The notes: generated by a model from the sequence alone, not told the origin. DNA of 64,000 nucleotides from Bacteroidota bacterium (GCA_013297775.1 JAAFIL010000008.1:1-64000), one strand, 5' to 3'; numbered from the stretch's first letter, positions 42,401 to 52,290 are shown. Made by a program: numbers and translations.

Positions 42401-44765
42401 TTAAACTATTGGTAGCACTTACTGTAAAAATAGGAACGTAAGTGGCGCCACAGTCGGTAGAAACCATTACCAGTAATTGATCATCGCTACCCATGTTAGA
42501 ACCTGAAGTTAATGCCGCCACAGCAGTAATGGCTGCATCAAACGTAACTTGTGTACTGGCGGTTGCTAAAATTTTTGGACCTACAATCCACTCGCGGCGA
42601 GCGTTACCAAATAAGTTAACACGGGCAGTAATATTCCCAGCCACTCCTAAGCCAGTTTGTGATAACCAGCTAGAGGTTGTTCCCGATGGGAAACTTGCAC
42701 CAGCTGCTTCTAACCAACCATTTGGGGTAATTAAATTTAAATTAGCTCCTGTAAAGCCTGTAAAACCTTGGAAAATTGGGATAGCTGTTTGCGCAACATT
42801 AGTTCGAACTACGGTAATACCATTATTAATAGTATTATTATCTAAAGGTGTTGTCATAGATGCCGTTGCGTTAATGCTATAGGTTCCGAAAGCTGACATA
42901 TTTAATGTTGAAGCCAATGTGTATTGAACATTACTCGATGGCGGAAAACCTCCCCCAGGCACTACATAATTTGAGGTAATAGTTTGTGAGTTAGCACCAC
43001 TTAAAATAGCGGTAACCGGAATATTAACACCTGCGGCTAATGTATTAATCCCAAAATTACGAATGGTAACTACAACTGGTGATGTTGCGCTTAAACATTG
43101 CAGTACGGCTGGAGCTGTAATGGCAATTACCCCCACATCATTTGAAACACCAGCTAATCCATCAAACTCATAAGCCCCCATATCTGGGTTAGTGTTGGCA
43201 TTAATTCCTGCAGCAGGGCGGTTTACATTGTTATAATCTTTATTAGGTAACCCCAGACTTGGAATAATAACGGCACCACTTTCGATAGGTGTTACAGCAT
43301 TGGCCGCAAATTGAAGGTTTGTATTAGATGGAAATGGTGCTAAAGCATTCACAAGCGGTACAGAATTGATGTCGTTTGTAGGATTACCTACTTGAGATAC
43401 CGCTTGCCAAGGTGCCAAAGTTTGATATTCGAATGTACCCGAGGTAGTCCCTAGTTTACCAACAAAATAATCGGTTGTATTGGCAGGAGAAACCATGTAA
43501 GCATTATTATTAAAAGTCATATTCGCAAAATTATAGGCGGCTGGCATCCAAACGGCCATAAAACGCTTGGTGGTAACATTAGCGGCCGAAGAGGTCATTT
43601 GGTTATTGAAAACATTATTTCGAACATCGCCCGTTACGCCAACAGCTGTAACTAAAAAACAAGCGCTAATAGCATTAGTGTTGGCAGTAGGTGTTGGCAT
43701 ATCACCAAATAAATTAACACTATTGTAATAAACTTTGTAACCTGTACCCGCTGTTAAACGGATACCAAAGGCATTAAATGTAGTAGAAAAAACATAATTA
43801 CTACCGATAATCTCGTAAATAACGTTATTAACAATGGCACCCCAACCGTTAGTAGAAGTAGAAAAAATGCTATATATTTTGTTAGTAGAAATAAGCATGT
43901 TGGTACTAGTTGTACCATTAATTTCGATACCTGCATTGCTTGCAGATGATGATAACCTTAAATTAGAAATATCATTTCCGGATACAGTTCCGTTAACAAC
44001 TGAGGAAAGATTAATCCCTCTAAAATGAACATACTCGGCTGGTGTAGGCGAACCTATAATATTGTTCGTGATTAGCGCATTATCACCCAAGTTTGCAGCG
44101 GTATTAGCAGCATAAATAGCTTGGTAACTGCGTCTAAATTCATTATTAGAGATAAATAAGTTATCATAATTATCGCCAGTTCCAGTAGTGGTGATGTTTG
44201 CGGCATTGGTACCTGCATAAAAACAAAACGAAGAGGTTAAAGGTGCAGCCGTGTTGGCACCATCGGAGTTACCCCAAAGTTTACAATTGGTTAAACTAAA
44301 ACTGGTTATACCCAAACCTAGAGTAGTTCTGCCTATCAAACGAACGCAGGCAGTATTGATTAAAGTAGTTGCCCCAGTGTGAATGATAGATAAATCGCGA
44401 CTTACTGAACCACCAGCAATATCACCATTAATACTTACGTTATCGGCACCGTCGAATTCTAAAATACCTCGCCCAGTTACCATGTTACCACTAATAGTAG
44501 CTGTAACCGTAGGACGTAGAATTATTGAGGTATAATTGGCCAAACCTTGCCCACTAGCGGCCAAGGGAGTAGGAGTAGTTGGTTCTGTAGTGCTACCAGT
44601 AATATCTATGGTTATTGCACCTGTGTGAACACCACTATTAATGGCTAAAAACGCACTATTTACGGTTGAATAGGTGGCCGAAGCCCCACCAGTAACATTA
44701 ACCTGAGCATGAAGCGAAACTCCTATCGCTAGTGCTGAAACTGTTAAGAATAAATTTTTAATCAT
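39447..44765 (-). CDS. 1772-residue T9SS-secreted protein with internal duplication
   Basis: Signal peptide (about 1-20, LFLTVSALAIGVSLHAQ), then a beta-helix-like region (about 25-540) with repeated N-rich turns and motifs such as GRGILEFDGADNVSING. A CARDB-like region follows, with two long related units of about 300 residues (about 665-935 and 940-1240), each with PSGTTSSWLSQ, an N-I-T-A-R segment, NMGSDD, MVSTDCG and VDDIESYD-HLDNIN. These resemble jelly-roll modules. Ig-like modules (SYSWTGGATTQS types) follow, and a T9SS type A sorting domain ends the protein (FNAYPNPNTG, MDLTGRVVMND, terminal KIIKE). It is expected on the cell surface or in the medium. No enzymatic motif is seen; adhesion or matrix formation is inferred. 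Confidence 0.83.
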   Translation of the reverse strand: MIKNLFLTVSALAIGVSLHAQVNVTGGASATYSTVNSAFLAINSGVHTGAITIDITGSTTEPTTPTPLAASGQGLANYTSIILRPTVTATISGNMVTGRGILEFDGADNVSINGDIAGGSVSRDLSIIHTGATTLINTACVRLIGRTTLGLGITSFSLTNCKLWGNSDGANTAAPLTSSFCFYAGTNAANITTTGTGDNYDNLFISNNEFRRSYQAIYAANTAANLGDNALITNNIIGSPTPAEYVHFRGINLSSVVNGTVSGNDISNLRLSSSASNAGIEINGTTSTNMLISTNKIYSIFSTSTNGWGAIVNNVIYEIIGSNYVFSTTFNAFGIRLTAGTGYKVYYNSVNLFGDMPTPTANTNAISACFLVTAVGVTGDVRNNVFNNQMTSSAANVTTKRFMAVWMPAAYNFANMTFNNNAYMVSPANTTDYFVGKLGTTSGTFEYQTLAPWQAVSQVGNPTNDINSVPLVNALAPFPSNTNLQFAANAVTPIESGAVIIPSLGLPNKDYNNVNRPAAGINANTNPDMGAYEFDGLAGVSNDVGVIAITAPAVLQCLSATSPVVVTIRNFGINTLAAGVNIPVTAILSGANSQTITSNYVVPGGGFPPSSNVQYTLASTLNMSAFGTYSINATASMTTPLDNNTINNGITVVRTNVAQTAIPIFQGFTGFTGANLNLITPNGWLEAAGASFPSGTTSSWLSQTGLGVAGNITARVNLFGNARREWIVGPKILATASTQVTFDAAITAVAALTSGSNMGSDDQLLVMVSTDCGATYVPIFTVSATNSLSTNFSNFVVPLAAYANQELIVAFLATDGLVDDIESYDIHLDNININNVVASDVGVNAFSTPANSGCYSASNPVTVTFRNFGTAPQSNVNVSVIVSGPVTTTLTTTIAGPVAPASTIAVVVGSVNLTFGGTYTFKGFSSLVGDGNPLNDTTTIVRVINPLVSLPISNPFTGFTGANLPAAQPGWTEAQGVLVPSGTTSSWLSQANLNGVGNITARINLLGTTRNDWIIGPRTLVTPSTQIAFDVALTGPGSILTSNNMGSDDMVRLMVSTDCGLSYTPVFTLSAANTVSTSNTFSNYIVPLGAFAGQEIIVAFLASDGPVDDIESYDFHLDNINLANALATDAGVTAVNAPNPNPLVCYTNAEPVVVTIRNFGTAAISNIPVNVIVGGAVTQTVSGTYAPSIPIGATAVFTVGTLNMTFSGIYTFTATTALPGDANTFNNIALLTATSNPIFNVLGNINVCSGGSTTLTGSNASLTYSWTGGATTQSVVFSPTATSIYTCSGNDGVCTSIRIVTVSLTNPTITGVGATVCSPTAVATLSASAFAPVNWYATPTSTTSLALGNTYTASAPTNTTFFAEAQSTAVGTLTCTMAGGNGSNGNMFDVVAAGNIEVNGFDVHISSVAVTTVEVWFRPGTFVGFETSNVGWTNVLTTTVNGLGSGFLTLVPASFTVPVPAGQTYGFFVTANGGGSFAYTNGTTLGNVHSSNADVAINEGKGGSYFGVTNSPRIFNGNMRYTKTGCTSPRIPVTLTVGVAPTLSVNSSTTAVCSGATVTLTASGAGTYSWSANSATTSAVVVAPTSSSSYTVIGTTAGCTGSAVTSVTVNPNPTILTSPVATLCSSPPSSATLTANGAVSYSWTPGGSNSSSIVVSPSGSTLYSVNGTGANGCVGTGTTGVLVIICTNLADTKNSEAVFNAYPNPNTGVFTIELSQQGSASIQIMDLTGRVVMNDSFSDSKHEINISALSNGIYYARVKNAQGVSTLKIIKE

Positions 44766-44997
44766 TTTTTATTTTTTGTTAAGTTCTCTTGGGGATAAGA
44801 AATGTTAGGTCTCAAAGTTAATAAACATTTTGTTAAATGCTTTTAATAGGTGCTAAAACATTTAACAAAATTGTTAAAATTTGTATTTTATTTTAAAGAA
44901 GAATTGTAAGTTAGTTACTACTATTGCGAATCAAACTTTTTTCAAAATTGGAAGTTTTGCAATTTTATACATTTATTGAAATAGTGGCTTTATCTTA

Positions 44998-45157
44998 TAC
45001 CAACATCATTTCTAAAAGATACGTTGACCCAGTTTCTTTTTCTCTTATACTTCCTCAAAAATTATACCCGTAGGCCTTGCTACGCCTATAATTTTTTCGT
45101 CGCCTAAAAGAAAAATAATTCTGGTTCAACTTGTATCTTTTAGAACCGATATTGGTA
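44998..45157 (+). mobile_element. MITE-like family D element, copy 3
   Basis: A 160-bp element, TACCAACATCATTTC at the left and AACCGATATTGGTA at the right, with TA at each border and the central AAAAATTATA palindrome. It equals the reverse complement of the copy at 12263-12422 except at one base. It sits between the promoter region of the 1772-residue protein gene and the end of atpC. Confidence 0.9.
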
Positions 45158-45230
45158 TTAGTCAAAAAAGTTTAGATTTTATTGTTTTTTCGCTTTAATT
45201 ACAAATTCTTTAAGCGTGATTTATCTTAAA

Positions 45231-45267
45231 TAAAAAAGCCGATAAATTAAGTTTTATCGGCTTTTTA
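45231..45267 (-). terminator. Rho-independent terminator of atpDC
   Basis: AAAAAGCCGATAAA and TTTATCGGCTTTTT form a long stem with a short loop (AATTAAG), 20 bases after the atpC stop. Confidence 0.92.
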
Positions 45268-45285
45268 AACGATTCAATAATTTGA

Positions 45286-45522
45286 TTATTCAGCTAAAAC
45301 AATGACTTTATTTTGATTGATTTCTACAACACCGCCTTTAATGATAAATTCTCGACTTGTATTGTTTTCTTCAGTTACTTCTATTTTACCACTTTTGAGG
45401 GTGGCAATAGTGGCGGCATGGTTATTTAATACGCCAAAACTGCCTTCGCTACCCGGAAAAATAGCCGATTTAACTTGTCCTTCAAACAACTTTTTATCGG
45501 GCGTTATTATTTCTATTTTCAT
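45286..45522 (-). CDS. atpC: F-type ATP synthase epsilon subunit
   Basis: A 78-residue epsilon subunit of the F1 rotor stalk. The true start is the ATG at 45522 (MKIEIITPDKKLFEG); the longer open frame to 45585 would overlap atpD by 50 bases and adds a lysine-rich stretch absent from the family. The beta-sandwich is complete (AIFPGSEGSFGVLNNHAA, then GGVVEINQNKVIVLAE) but the C-terminal helical hairpin of longer homologues is missing, as is normal in Bacteroidota. It follows atpD by 13 bases and the operon ends at a strong terminator. Confidence 0.93.
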   Translation of the reverse strand: MKIEIITPDKKLFEGQVKSAIFPGSEGSFGVLNNHAATIATLKSGKIEVTEENNTSREFIIKGGVVEINQNKVIVLAE

Positions 45523-45535
45523 GAATGTGCTTAAT

Positions 45536-47080
<1,545 letters not shown>

Positions 47081-47172
47081 TTATACTTAATGAAGAACTA
47101 GACCCCGTCTTTTTTTTTATTTGTTCTCAACAAAACAAAAAGAATAAGTTTTGGATTGCTGGGTTAAGCCTA

Positions 47173-47204
47173 TTTGCTAAGGTTCAACGGCTTTGCTACC
47201 TTTG
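47173..47204 (+). promoter_or_regulatory. Consensus Bacteroidota promoter directly at the start codon of the response regulator
   Basis: TTTG at 47173-47176 and TACCTTTG at 47197-47204 match the -33 and -7 boxes exactly with a 20-base spacer. The ATG of the downstream gene begins at 47209, only four bases after the -7 box, so transcription would start at or near the first base of the coding region. Confidence 0.65.
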
Positions 47205-47208
47205 CAAC

Positions 47209-47892
47209 ATGTCTATTTTAATTGTTGAAGATGAGGCCAATTTAGCAAATACTTTGCAATTAAACCTCGAATTGGAAGGCTATACCTGTTTAGTGGCATC
47301 GAAAGGAAGCGAAGCCTTACGGTTGTTTAACACAAATCATACCGTGTTGCAATTGGTGTTGTTAGATGTGATGCTGCCCGAAATTAATGGATTCGATTTG
47401 TTTGAACGGTTTAAAGAAATTAATCCAAGTATTCCTATTTTATTTTTAACTGCCAAAAATCAAAGTGGTGATAAAATTGCAGGATTAAAACTAGGGGCCG
47501 AAGATTACATTACCAAACCGTTCGATTTAGAAGAATTGTTATGGCGTGTGAAAAATAATATACACCGCCGAAACCCTACCAATGAATTAAAGCATTATAA
47601 ATTTAGTCATGGTTTTATAGATTTCAATACGTTTGATATTAAGAATCACAAAGACGAAACGTTAACTTTATCGAAACGCGAAATTGGTTTATTAAAGTTG
47701 TTGATGACGCAACCCAACAAAGTAGTATCGCGCGACGAAATTATAGAAACACTTTGGAGTGCCTCTGAGAATGCCTCGGCACGAACTATTGATAATTACA
47801 TTCTTAATTTTAGGAAATACTTTGAACCTGATAATAAAAATCCGCAACATTTTTTTTCGGTGCGTGGCGTGGGTTATAAGTTTGTTCCTTAA
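47209..47892 (+). CDS. OmpR/PhoB-family response regulator, orphan
   Basis: A 227-residue two-component regulator. The receiver domain (1-118) has the acidic pair in VEDEAN (D8/E9 region), the phospho-acceptor D in LLDVMLPEINGFDLF near 54, T in FLTAKN near 83 and K in YITKPFDLEELL near 105. The C-terminal winged helix (about 130-227) has LSKREIGLLKLLMTQPNKVVSRDEI and the wing SVRGVGYKFVP. Start choice is fixed because the receiver begins at residue 2. No histidine kinase is adjacent on either side. The promoter box four bases before the ATG suggests a leaderless message. Confidence 0.93.
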   Translation: MSILIVEDEANLANTLQLNLELEGYTCLVASKGSEALRLFNTNHTVLQLVLLDVMLPEINGFDLFERFKEINPSIPILFLTAKNQSGDKIAGLKLGAEDYITKPFDLEELLWRVKNNIHRRNPTNELKHYKFSHGFIDFNTFDIKNHKDETLTLSKREIGLLKLLMTQPNKVVSRDEIIETLWSASENASARTIDNYILNFRKYFEPDNKNPQHFFSVRGVGYKFVP

Positions 47893-48005
47893 ACCACAAT
47901 TTCAAGAAATCAAATATTTGCAAACAAGTCATGGTTTTATTCTGAAACTCTCTTTCTTGAAATTACAGTTAAACCTAATGTTGTAACAGTTGAATACAAC
48001 TTTTC

Positions 48006-48040
48006 AAAAAAAAACCAGCTCTATTGAACTGGTTTTTTTA
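48006..48040 (-). terminator. Rho-independent terminator of rpoD
   Basis: AAAAAAACCAG and CTGGTTTTTTT form a stem around about 12 bases, 17 bases after the rpoD stop. Confidence 0.88.
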
Positions 48041-48056
48041 CAACTTAAACTTTTAG

Positions 48057-48920
48057 TTAGCCTAAATACTGTTGAAGCAATTTGCTGCGGCTGCTGTGGC
48101 GCAGGCGACGAATGGCCTTTTCTTTAATTTGACGCACCCGTTCGCGGGTTAAATCAAATTTATCGCCAATTTCTTCGAGCGTTAAACCGTGGTTTAAACC
48201 GATACCAAAAAATAATTTTACAACATCGCGTTCGCGCTCAGTTAAAGTGCTTAAAGCTCTGTCTATTTCGCGGCTTAAACTTTCGTTCATTAAACCTGTG
48301 TCAGCTTTAGGCGAGTCGAGGTTAATTAATACATCTAATAAACTGCTTTCTTCACCATTGGCAAATGGAGCATCCATACTTACATGGCGGCCACTCACTT
48401 TCATGGTGTCGCTTACTTTATCAATAGGTAAATCTAAAACATCGGCAAGTTCTTCGGCACTTGGCTCGCGTTCAAATTCTTGTTCTAATTTGCTATACGC
48501 CTTATTAATTTTATTTAATGAACCTACTTGATTTAGCGGTAAACGCACAATACGGCTTTGCTCGGCTAAAGCTTGAAGAATGCTTTGACGAATCCACCAA
48601 ACAGCATACGAAATAAACTTAAAACCCCGAGTTTCATCGAAACGGCGTGCTGCTTTAATTAAGCCCAAATTTCCTTCGTTGATTAAATCGGGAAGACTTA
48701 AACCTTGGTTTTGGTATTGTTTGGCTACCGAAACTACAAAGCGAAGGTTAGCTCGGGTTAATTTTTCGAGTGCCAATTGATCGCCATCTTTAATTTTTTT
48801 TGCTAGAATTACTTCTTCTTCAGCAGTAATTAACTCCTCACGGCCAATTTCTTGAAGGTATTTATCCAACGACGCACTTTCGCGATTGGTAATTGATTTG
48901 GTAATTTTGAGCTGTCTCAT
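48057..48920 (-). CDS. rpoD: Primary RNA polymerase sigma factor (RpoD/SigA type)
   Basis: A 287-residue sigma-70 factor without the long region 1.1 of proteobacterial RpoD, as is typical of Bacteroidota housekeeping sigma factors. Region 1.2 ([20 protein letters not shown]), region 2 ([20 protein letters not shown], then [17 protein letters not shown]), region 3 and region 4 ([15 protein letters not shown], then [20 protein letters not shown]) are complete. It directs transcription from TTTG / TAnnTTTG promoters of the type seen in this window. It stands alone between its own promoter and terminator. Confidence 0.96.
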   Translation of the reverse strand: MRQLKITKSITNRESASLDKYLQEIGREELITAEEEVILAKKIKDGDQLALEKLTRANLRFVVSVAKQYQNQGLSLPDLINEGNLGLIKAARRFDETRGFKFISYAVWWIRQSILQALAEQSRIVRLPLNQVGSLNKINKAYSKLEQEFEREPSAEELADVLDLPIDKVSDTMKVSGRHVSMDAPFANGEESSLLDVLINLDSPKADTGLMNESLSREIDRALSTLTERERDVVKLFFGIGLNHGLTLEEIGDKFDLTRERVRQIKEKAIRRLRHSSRSKLLQQYLG

Positions 48921-48970
48921 TCTTACTTTTTAAATTATTCTTAACTTTTAGATTTATAGGATATAGCTAA

Positions 48971-48978
48971 CAAAGATA
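48971..48978 (-). promoter_or_regulatory. -7 promoter box of rpoD
   Basis: TATCTTTG on the minus strand is an exact TAnnTTTG match, 50 bases upstream of the rpoD ATG. No clear -33 TTTG is seen, only T-rich sequence. Confidence 0.45.
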
Positions 48979-49097
48979 CGGAAAAATACCTTGCCTTTTC
49001 CGTTTTTATCCGTTATACCTCATTTTATTTAATAACTCTTTTTTAGCCCTTTTGTTACTTTCAAAGCGTTAAAAATACCCAAATGCCTTAAATCGAG

Positions 49098-49241
49098 ATT
49101 ATGCAATAGAAATCTATTACGAGCCGAAATCCCTTCAAAACAGTCACTTTTTCTCCTTCACCATAGAAGCACTATGCCTCAGTCGAAAAAGTACCTGTTT
49201 TATTGGGCTTTCGCCTCTCACTACGATTCCTATTGCATAAT
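49098..49241. repeat. Hairpin tail element (family F)
   Basis: A 144-bp element whose ends, ATTATGCAATAGAAATC and TACGATTCCTATTGCATAAT, are inverted repeats with one or two mismatches. The interior is T- and C-rich with no frame. Its right end runs straight into a minus-strand head repeat (CCATCTAACTC), so it is the tail of a head-plus-tail unit. A remnant of the same end is at 6124-6142. Confidence 0.75.
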
Positions 49242-49500
49242 TCCATCTAACTCATTTTTTAAGCGGTTCTTAATTTCTCTTTTCCCCTCGTCCTTGTTTG
49301 AGCGTTAGCGGAAACGAGGACGTGCTAAACGGGCGTTTGTAACGCCCACACCATCACTGTATCTGCGTTACAAACGCAGCTCTCAAACGTCCTCGTTACG
49401 CTTCGCTAAACAAGGACGAGATAAGGGTTCAAGTATTTTTACAGAGTTAGCTATTTTATTCTAAAGACCCTCTTTCTTAAAATCTCGGTTAAAAATAAAG
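49242..49500 (-). repeat. Head repeat (family B) split by a family A palindrome
   Basis: On the minus strand the head starts TTAACCGAGATTTTAAG near 49494 and runs to ACTCTGTAAAA near 49440, is interrupted by a family A element, and resumes at about 49265 (CTTAAAAAATGAGTTAGATGG). About 13 head bases are missing at the junction. This is the reverse of the nesting seen at 38911-39318. Confidence 0.8.
49287..49420 (+). repeat. 134-bp palindromic element (family A), copy 2
   Basis: Same length as the copy at 6162-6295 in the opposite orientation, about five differences. Terminal inverted repeats CTCGTCCTTGTTT/AAACAAGGACGAG are exact. Each half folds on itself through GGGCGTT/AACGCCC and CTGCGTT/AACGCAG pairs. 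Confidence 0.9.
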
Positions 49501-49738
49501 CATTTCAAATCCAATGCCCAACACTAATTTTAAAAGCTATTTAAAAACATACCGTTTCAAAGACTAAAATTACCGCTAACTTTAAGTGTTCGAAATCCCA
49601 TGGGTTATAGGAAGAACAATCGAGTTGCTAATCTCATTCCATTTTTTCTTGTATTCTGTCTGATTTATTTCTGCGCACAACCACTTTTTTAATAGCTAAT
49701 AAAACAAAATCGTTAACTTTACGACTTTCAAATTCGGT

Positions 49739-50842
49739 ATGGAAGTAAAGGATATTAAGGATACAGATTTTATTAAAAATCCAGTAATCGCCCAAATGGC
49801 TTTAAATAATCATGAACAAGTGGTATTTTGTAACGATAACGCAACAGGTCTCAAAGCCATTGTTGCCATTCACAATACCATTTTAGGTCCTGCTTTAGGC
49901 GGTACCCGCATGTGGGCCTACACCAACGAAATGGAAGCACTTAACGATGTACTTCGCCTATCGCGCGGCATGACTTATAAATCGTCGGTAGCGGGTTTAA
50001 ATTTAGGGGGTGGAAAAGCCGTTATTATGGGCGATGCTAAAAAAATTAAAAACGAAGCCTTGTTACGCCGTTTCGGAAAGTTTATAGATAGCTTAGGTGG
50101 CAAATACATTACTGCCGAAGATGTAGCCATGACTAGCCGCGATATGGAAATTATTAAAATGGAAACAGACTATGTAAGTGGCTTACCTGAAAATATGGGA
50201 GGCAGCGGCAATCCGAGTCCGGTTACGGCATACGGCGTGTATGTGAGCATGAAAGCCAGTGCACGCGAAGTTTGGGGAAACGATAGTTTAAATGGTAAAA
50301 AAATATTAGTACAAGGGATAGGACATGTAGGTGAGGTGTTAGTGGATCATTTAACCAAAGAAGGTGCTAAAGTTTACATTAACGATTTAAGCGAAGAGCG
50401 TTTGAAAGTTGTTGCCGATAAATATAAAGCCGAAGTGGTGAGTGCTACGACTATGTTTGATTTAGACATTGATATTTATGCCCCTTGTGCTTTAGGTGCC
50501 ACCGTTAACGATGAAACCTTAGCGCAGTTAAAATGTAAAATTATTTGCGGTGCCGCCAATAATCAATTAGCAAACGAGGTGATACACGGCGAAGTTGTCG
50601 GCAAAAAAGGTATTTTATATGCACCCGATTTTGTAGTAAACGCTGGTGGTATTATTAACGTGTTTTACGAGTTAGAAGGCTATAATCGCGAGCGCGCTTT
50701 GTCTCATGCCGAAAAAATTTACGATACCACTTGGGATCTTTTTCAAATGTCGAAAAAGGAAGGCATTCCAACATACATGGCTGCCAATAAATTAGGCGAG
50801 CAACGTTTATCAGCTATTGCCCGCATTAACGCGGTGATGTAG
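49739..50842 (+). CDS. ldh: Leucine dehydrogenase (Glu/Leu/Phe/Val dehydrogenase family)
   Basis: A 367-residue NAD-dependent amino-acid dehydrogenase that reversibly deaminates branched-chain amino acids to 2-oxoacids. The substrate domain has GPALGGTRMW near 51-60 and the catalytic lysine block SSVAGLNLGGGKAVI near 82-96. The Rossmann domain starts KILVQGIGHVGEVLVDHL near 185 and has APCALGATVND and CGAANNQLA near 240-275. Length fits leucine dehydrogenase (about 365) better than glutamate dehydrogenase (about 450). A likely -7 box, TAACTTTA, is at 49714-49721. It is followed by nusB after 42 bases and may share its transcript. Confidence 0.9.
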   Translation: MEVKDIKDTDFIKNPVIAQMALNNHEQVVFCNDNATGLKAIVAIHNTILGPALGGTRMWAYTNEMEALNDVLRLSRGMTYKSSVAGLNLGGGKAVIMGDAKKIKNEALLRRFGKFIDSLGGKYITAEDVAMTSRDMEIIKMETDYVSGLPENMGGSGNPSPVTAYGVYVSMKASAREVWGNDSLNGKKILVQGIGHVGEVLVDHLTKEGAKVYINDLSEERLKVVADKYKAEVVSATTMFDLDIDIYAPCALGATVNDETLAQLKCKIICGAANNQLANEVIHGEVVGKKGILYAPDFVVNAGGIINVFYELEGYNRERALSHAEKIYDTTWDLFQMSKKEGIPTYMAANKLGEQRLSAIARINAVM

Positions 50843-50884
50843 TTGTCTCATTATTTTAATTTTAATTTTTAGTTTTCGTTCTTT

Positions 50885-51823
50885 ATGTTGAATCGTCGTT
50901 TTTTAAGAATAAAAGTCATGCAAGCCTTGTACTCCTATTTTCAGCATGAAAAGGCCGATGTACAAGTGTTTGAAAAAGAATTATTCAACAGTTTAGATAA
51001 GATGTACGATTTGTACATTTCTATTTTAGCTTTTTTGTTAGATCTTCATCACATCGCACACGTGATAGCCGACGAAAACAAAAACAAACGCCTACCCAAG
51101 CCCGAAGACTTAGACCCTAATTTGCGTTTTATTCAAAACCGATTACTGGTGGGCATGAGCAATAATATAGCACTTAAAAAACAAATTGAAACACGCAAAA
51201 TTTCGTGGCAAAACGAATTTGATATTATTCGTAAACTGTTTAATGATTTAAAAGTAAGCGACTCTTACAAGGCTTACATGGATAATACCGCTCATACAGA
51301 TAAGGACGATCGTGAGTTTTTAATTCGATTAATTACCGAATTTCTGGGCGATCATCCTGTATTAAACTCCTTGTTTGAAGACAAAAATATCCATTGGGCC
51401 GACGATGCCTTTGTAGCCTTCAACTCTGTAATACGCACCTTTGAAGGGTTTAACGGCACATTTGAGTTATTGCCTCTTTTAAAAGATGCACCCGACGATA
51501 AAGCCTTTATGACTTTGTTGTTTAAAAAAACCATTGTGTACAACGAGCACCACGAAGGTTTAATTAACGAGTTCACTAAAAATTGGGAAATGGATCGGAT
51601 AGCCAACATGGATATGTTATTAATGAAAATGGCCATTACCGAATTTTTATATATAGACTTAGTGCCTGTAAAAGCCAGCTTAAATGAGTACATCGAAATT
51701 AGCAAAGAATACAGCACCCCTAATAGCAAAATATTTATTAATGGCGTACTCGATAAAATTATTGCCCGTTTAAAAGCCGACGGGCGCATCCAAAAAATAG
51801 GAAAAGGAACTAAGGAAGAATAA
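50885..51823 (+). CDS. nusB: Transcription antitermination factor NusB, long form
   Basis: A 312-residue protein, about twice the length of E. coli NusB. It starts RRFLRIKVMQALYSYFQHE, the NusB N-terminal helix, has a long helical middle, and its last 130 residues hold the conserved fold (NWEMDRIANMDMLLMKMAITEFL, then NEYIEISKEYSTPNSKIFINGVLD). Long forms are standard in Bacteroidota. NusB binds boxA RNA with NusE and supports antitermination of rRNA transcription. Confidence 0.93.
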   Translation: MLNRRFLRIKVMQALYSYFQHEKADVQVFEKELFNSLDKMYDLYISILAFLLDLHHIAHVIADENKNKRLPKPEDLDPNLRFIQNRLLVGMSNNIALKKQIETRKISWQNEFDIIRKLFNDLKVSDSYKAYMDNTAHTDKDDREFLIRLITEFLGDHPVLNSLFEDKNIHWADDAFVAFNSVIRTFEGFNGTFELLPLLKDAPDDKAFMTLLFKKTIVYNEHHEGLINEFTKNWEMDRIANMDMLLMKMAITEFLYIDLVPVKASLNEYIEISKEYSTPNSKIFINGVLDKIIARLKADGRIQKIGKGTKEE

Positions 51824-51892
51824 AATATAATAAAAACTCTAACCTTAGTGCAAGGCAATTCCACACTATTGTTAGTACCTCAAGTATAACCT

Positions 51893-51931
51893 TAACTCTA
51901 AAGAACCTCCCTCTTAAAATTTCGGTTAAAA
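51893..51931 (-). repeat. Partial head repeat (family B)
   Basis: ACTCTAAAGAACCTCC, CTCTTAAAATTTCGGTTAAA corresponds to the outer end of the head as seen at 49460-49500. The rest of the head and any tail are missing. Confidence 0.6.
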
Positions 51932-51954
51932 CTTATCATCAACAATTGATACTT

Positions 51955-52290
51955 TTCTCCTTTGCGTCCTTTGCGCCTTTGCGTGCCAAACCTAATTTTA
52001 TGTGCATCAATTCCTATATTTTTCTTTGCGTCCTTTGCGCCCTTTGCGTGCCAAACCTAATTTTACGCACAACAATTCCTATATTTCCTTTGCGTCCTTT
52101 ACGCCTTTGCGAGCCAAACCTAATTTACGCACAACAATTCCTATATTTTTCTTTGCGTCCTTTGCGTGCCAAACCTAATTTTACGCACAACAATTTCCTA
52201 TATTTTCTTTGCGCCCTTTGCGTGCCAAACCTAATTTTACGCACATCAATTCCTATATTTTCTTTGCGTCCTTTGCGCCCTTTGCGTGCC
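51955..52290. repeat. Tandem array of about 60-bp CTTTGCG-type units
   Basis: Six imperfect units of 55-66 bases occur in a row, each with CTTTGCGTCCTTTGCG or a shorter form, then TGCCAAACCTAATTT, ACGCACAACAATTCC and TATATTT. Units differ by deletion of one CCTTTGCG block. The array lies between nusB and the terminator region of the subtilisin gene. A 128-codon frame crosses it (51946-52332) but its protein is only the repeat read through. A related single motif lies at 62187-62222. Confidence 0.9.

Noticed and set aside
51955-52290. Possible CRISPR array
   Set aside because: Repeats follow each other without unique spacers, unit length varies, and no cas gene is in the window.
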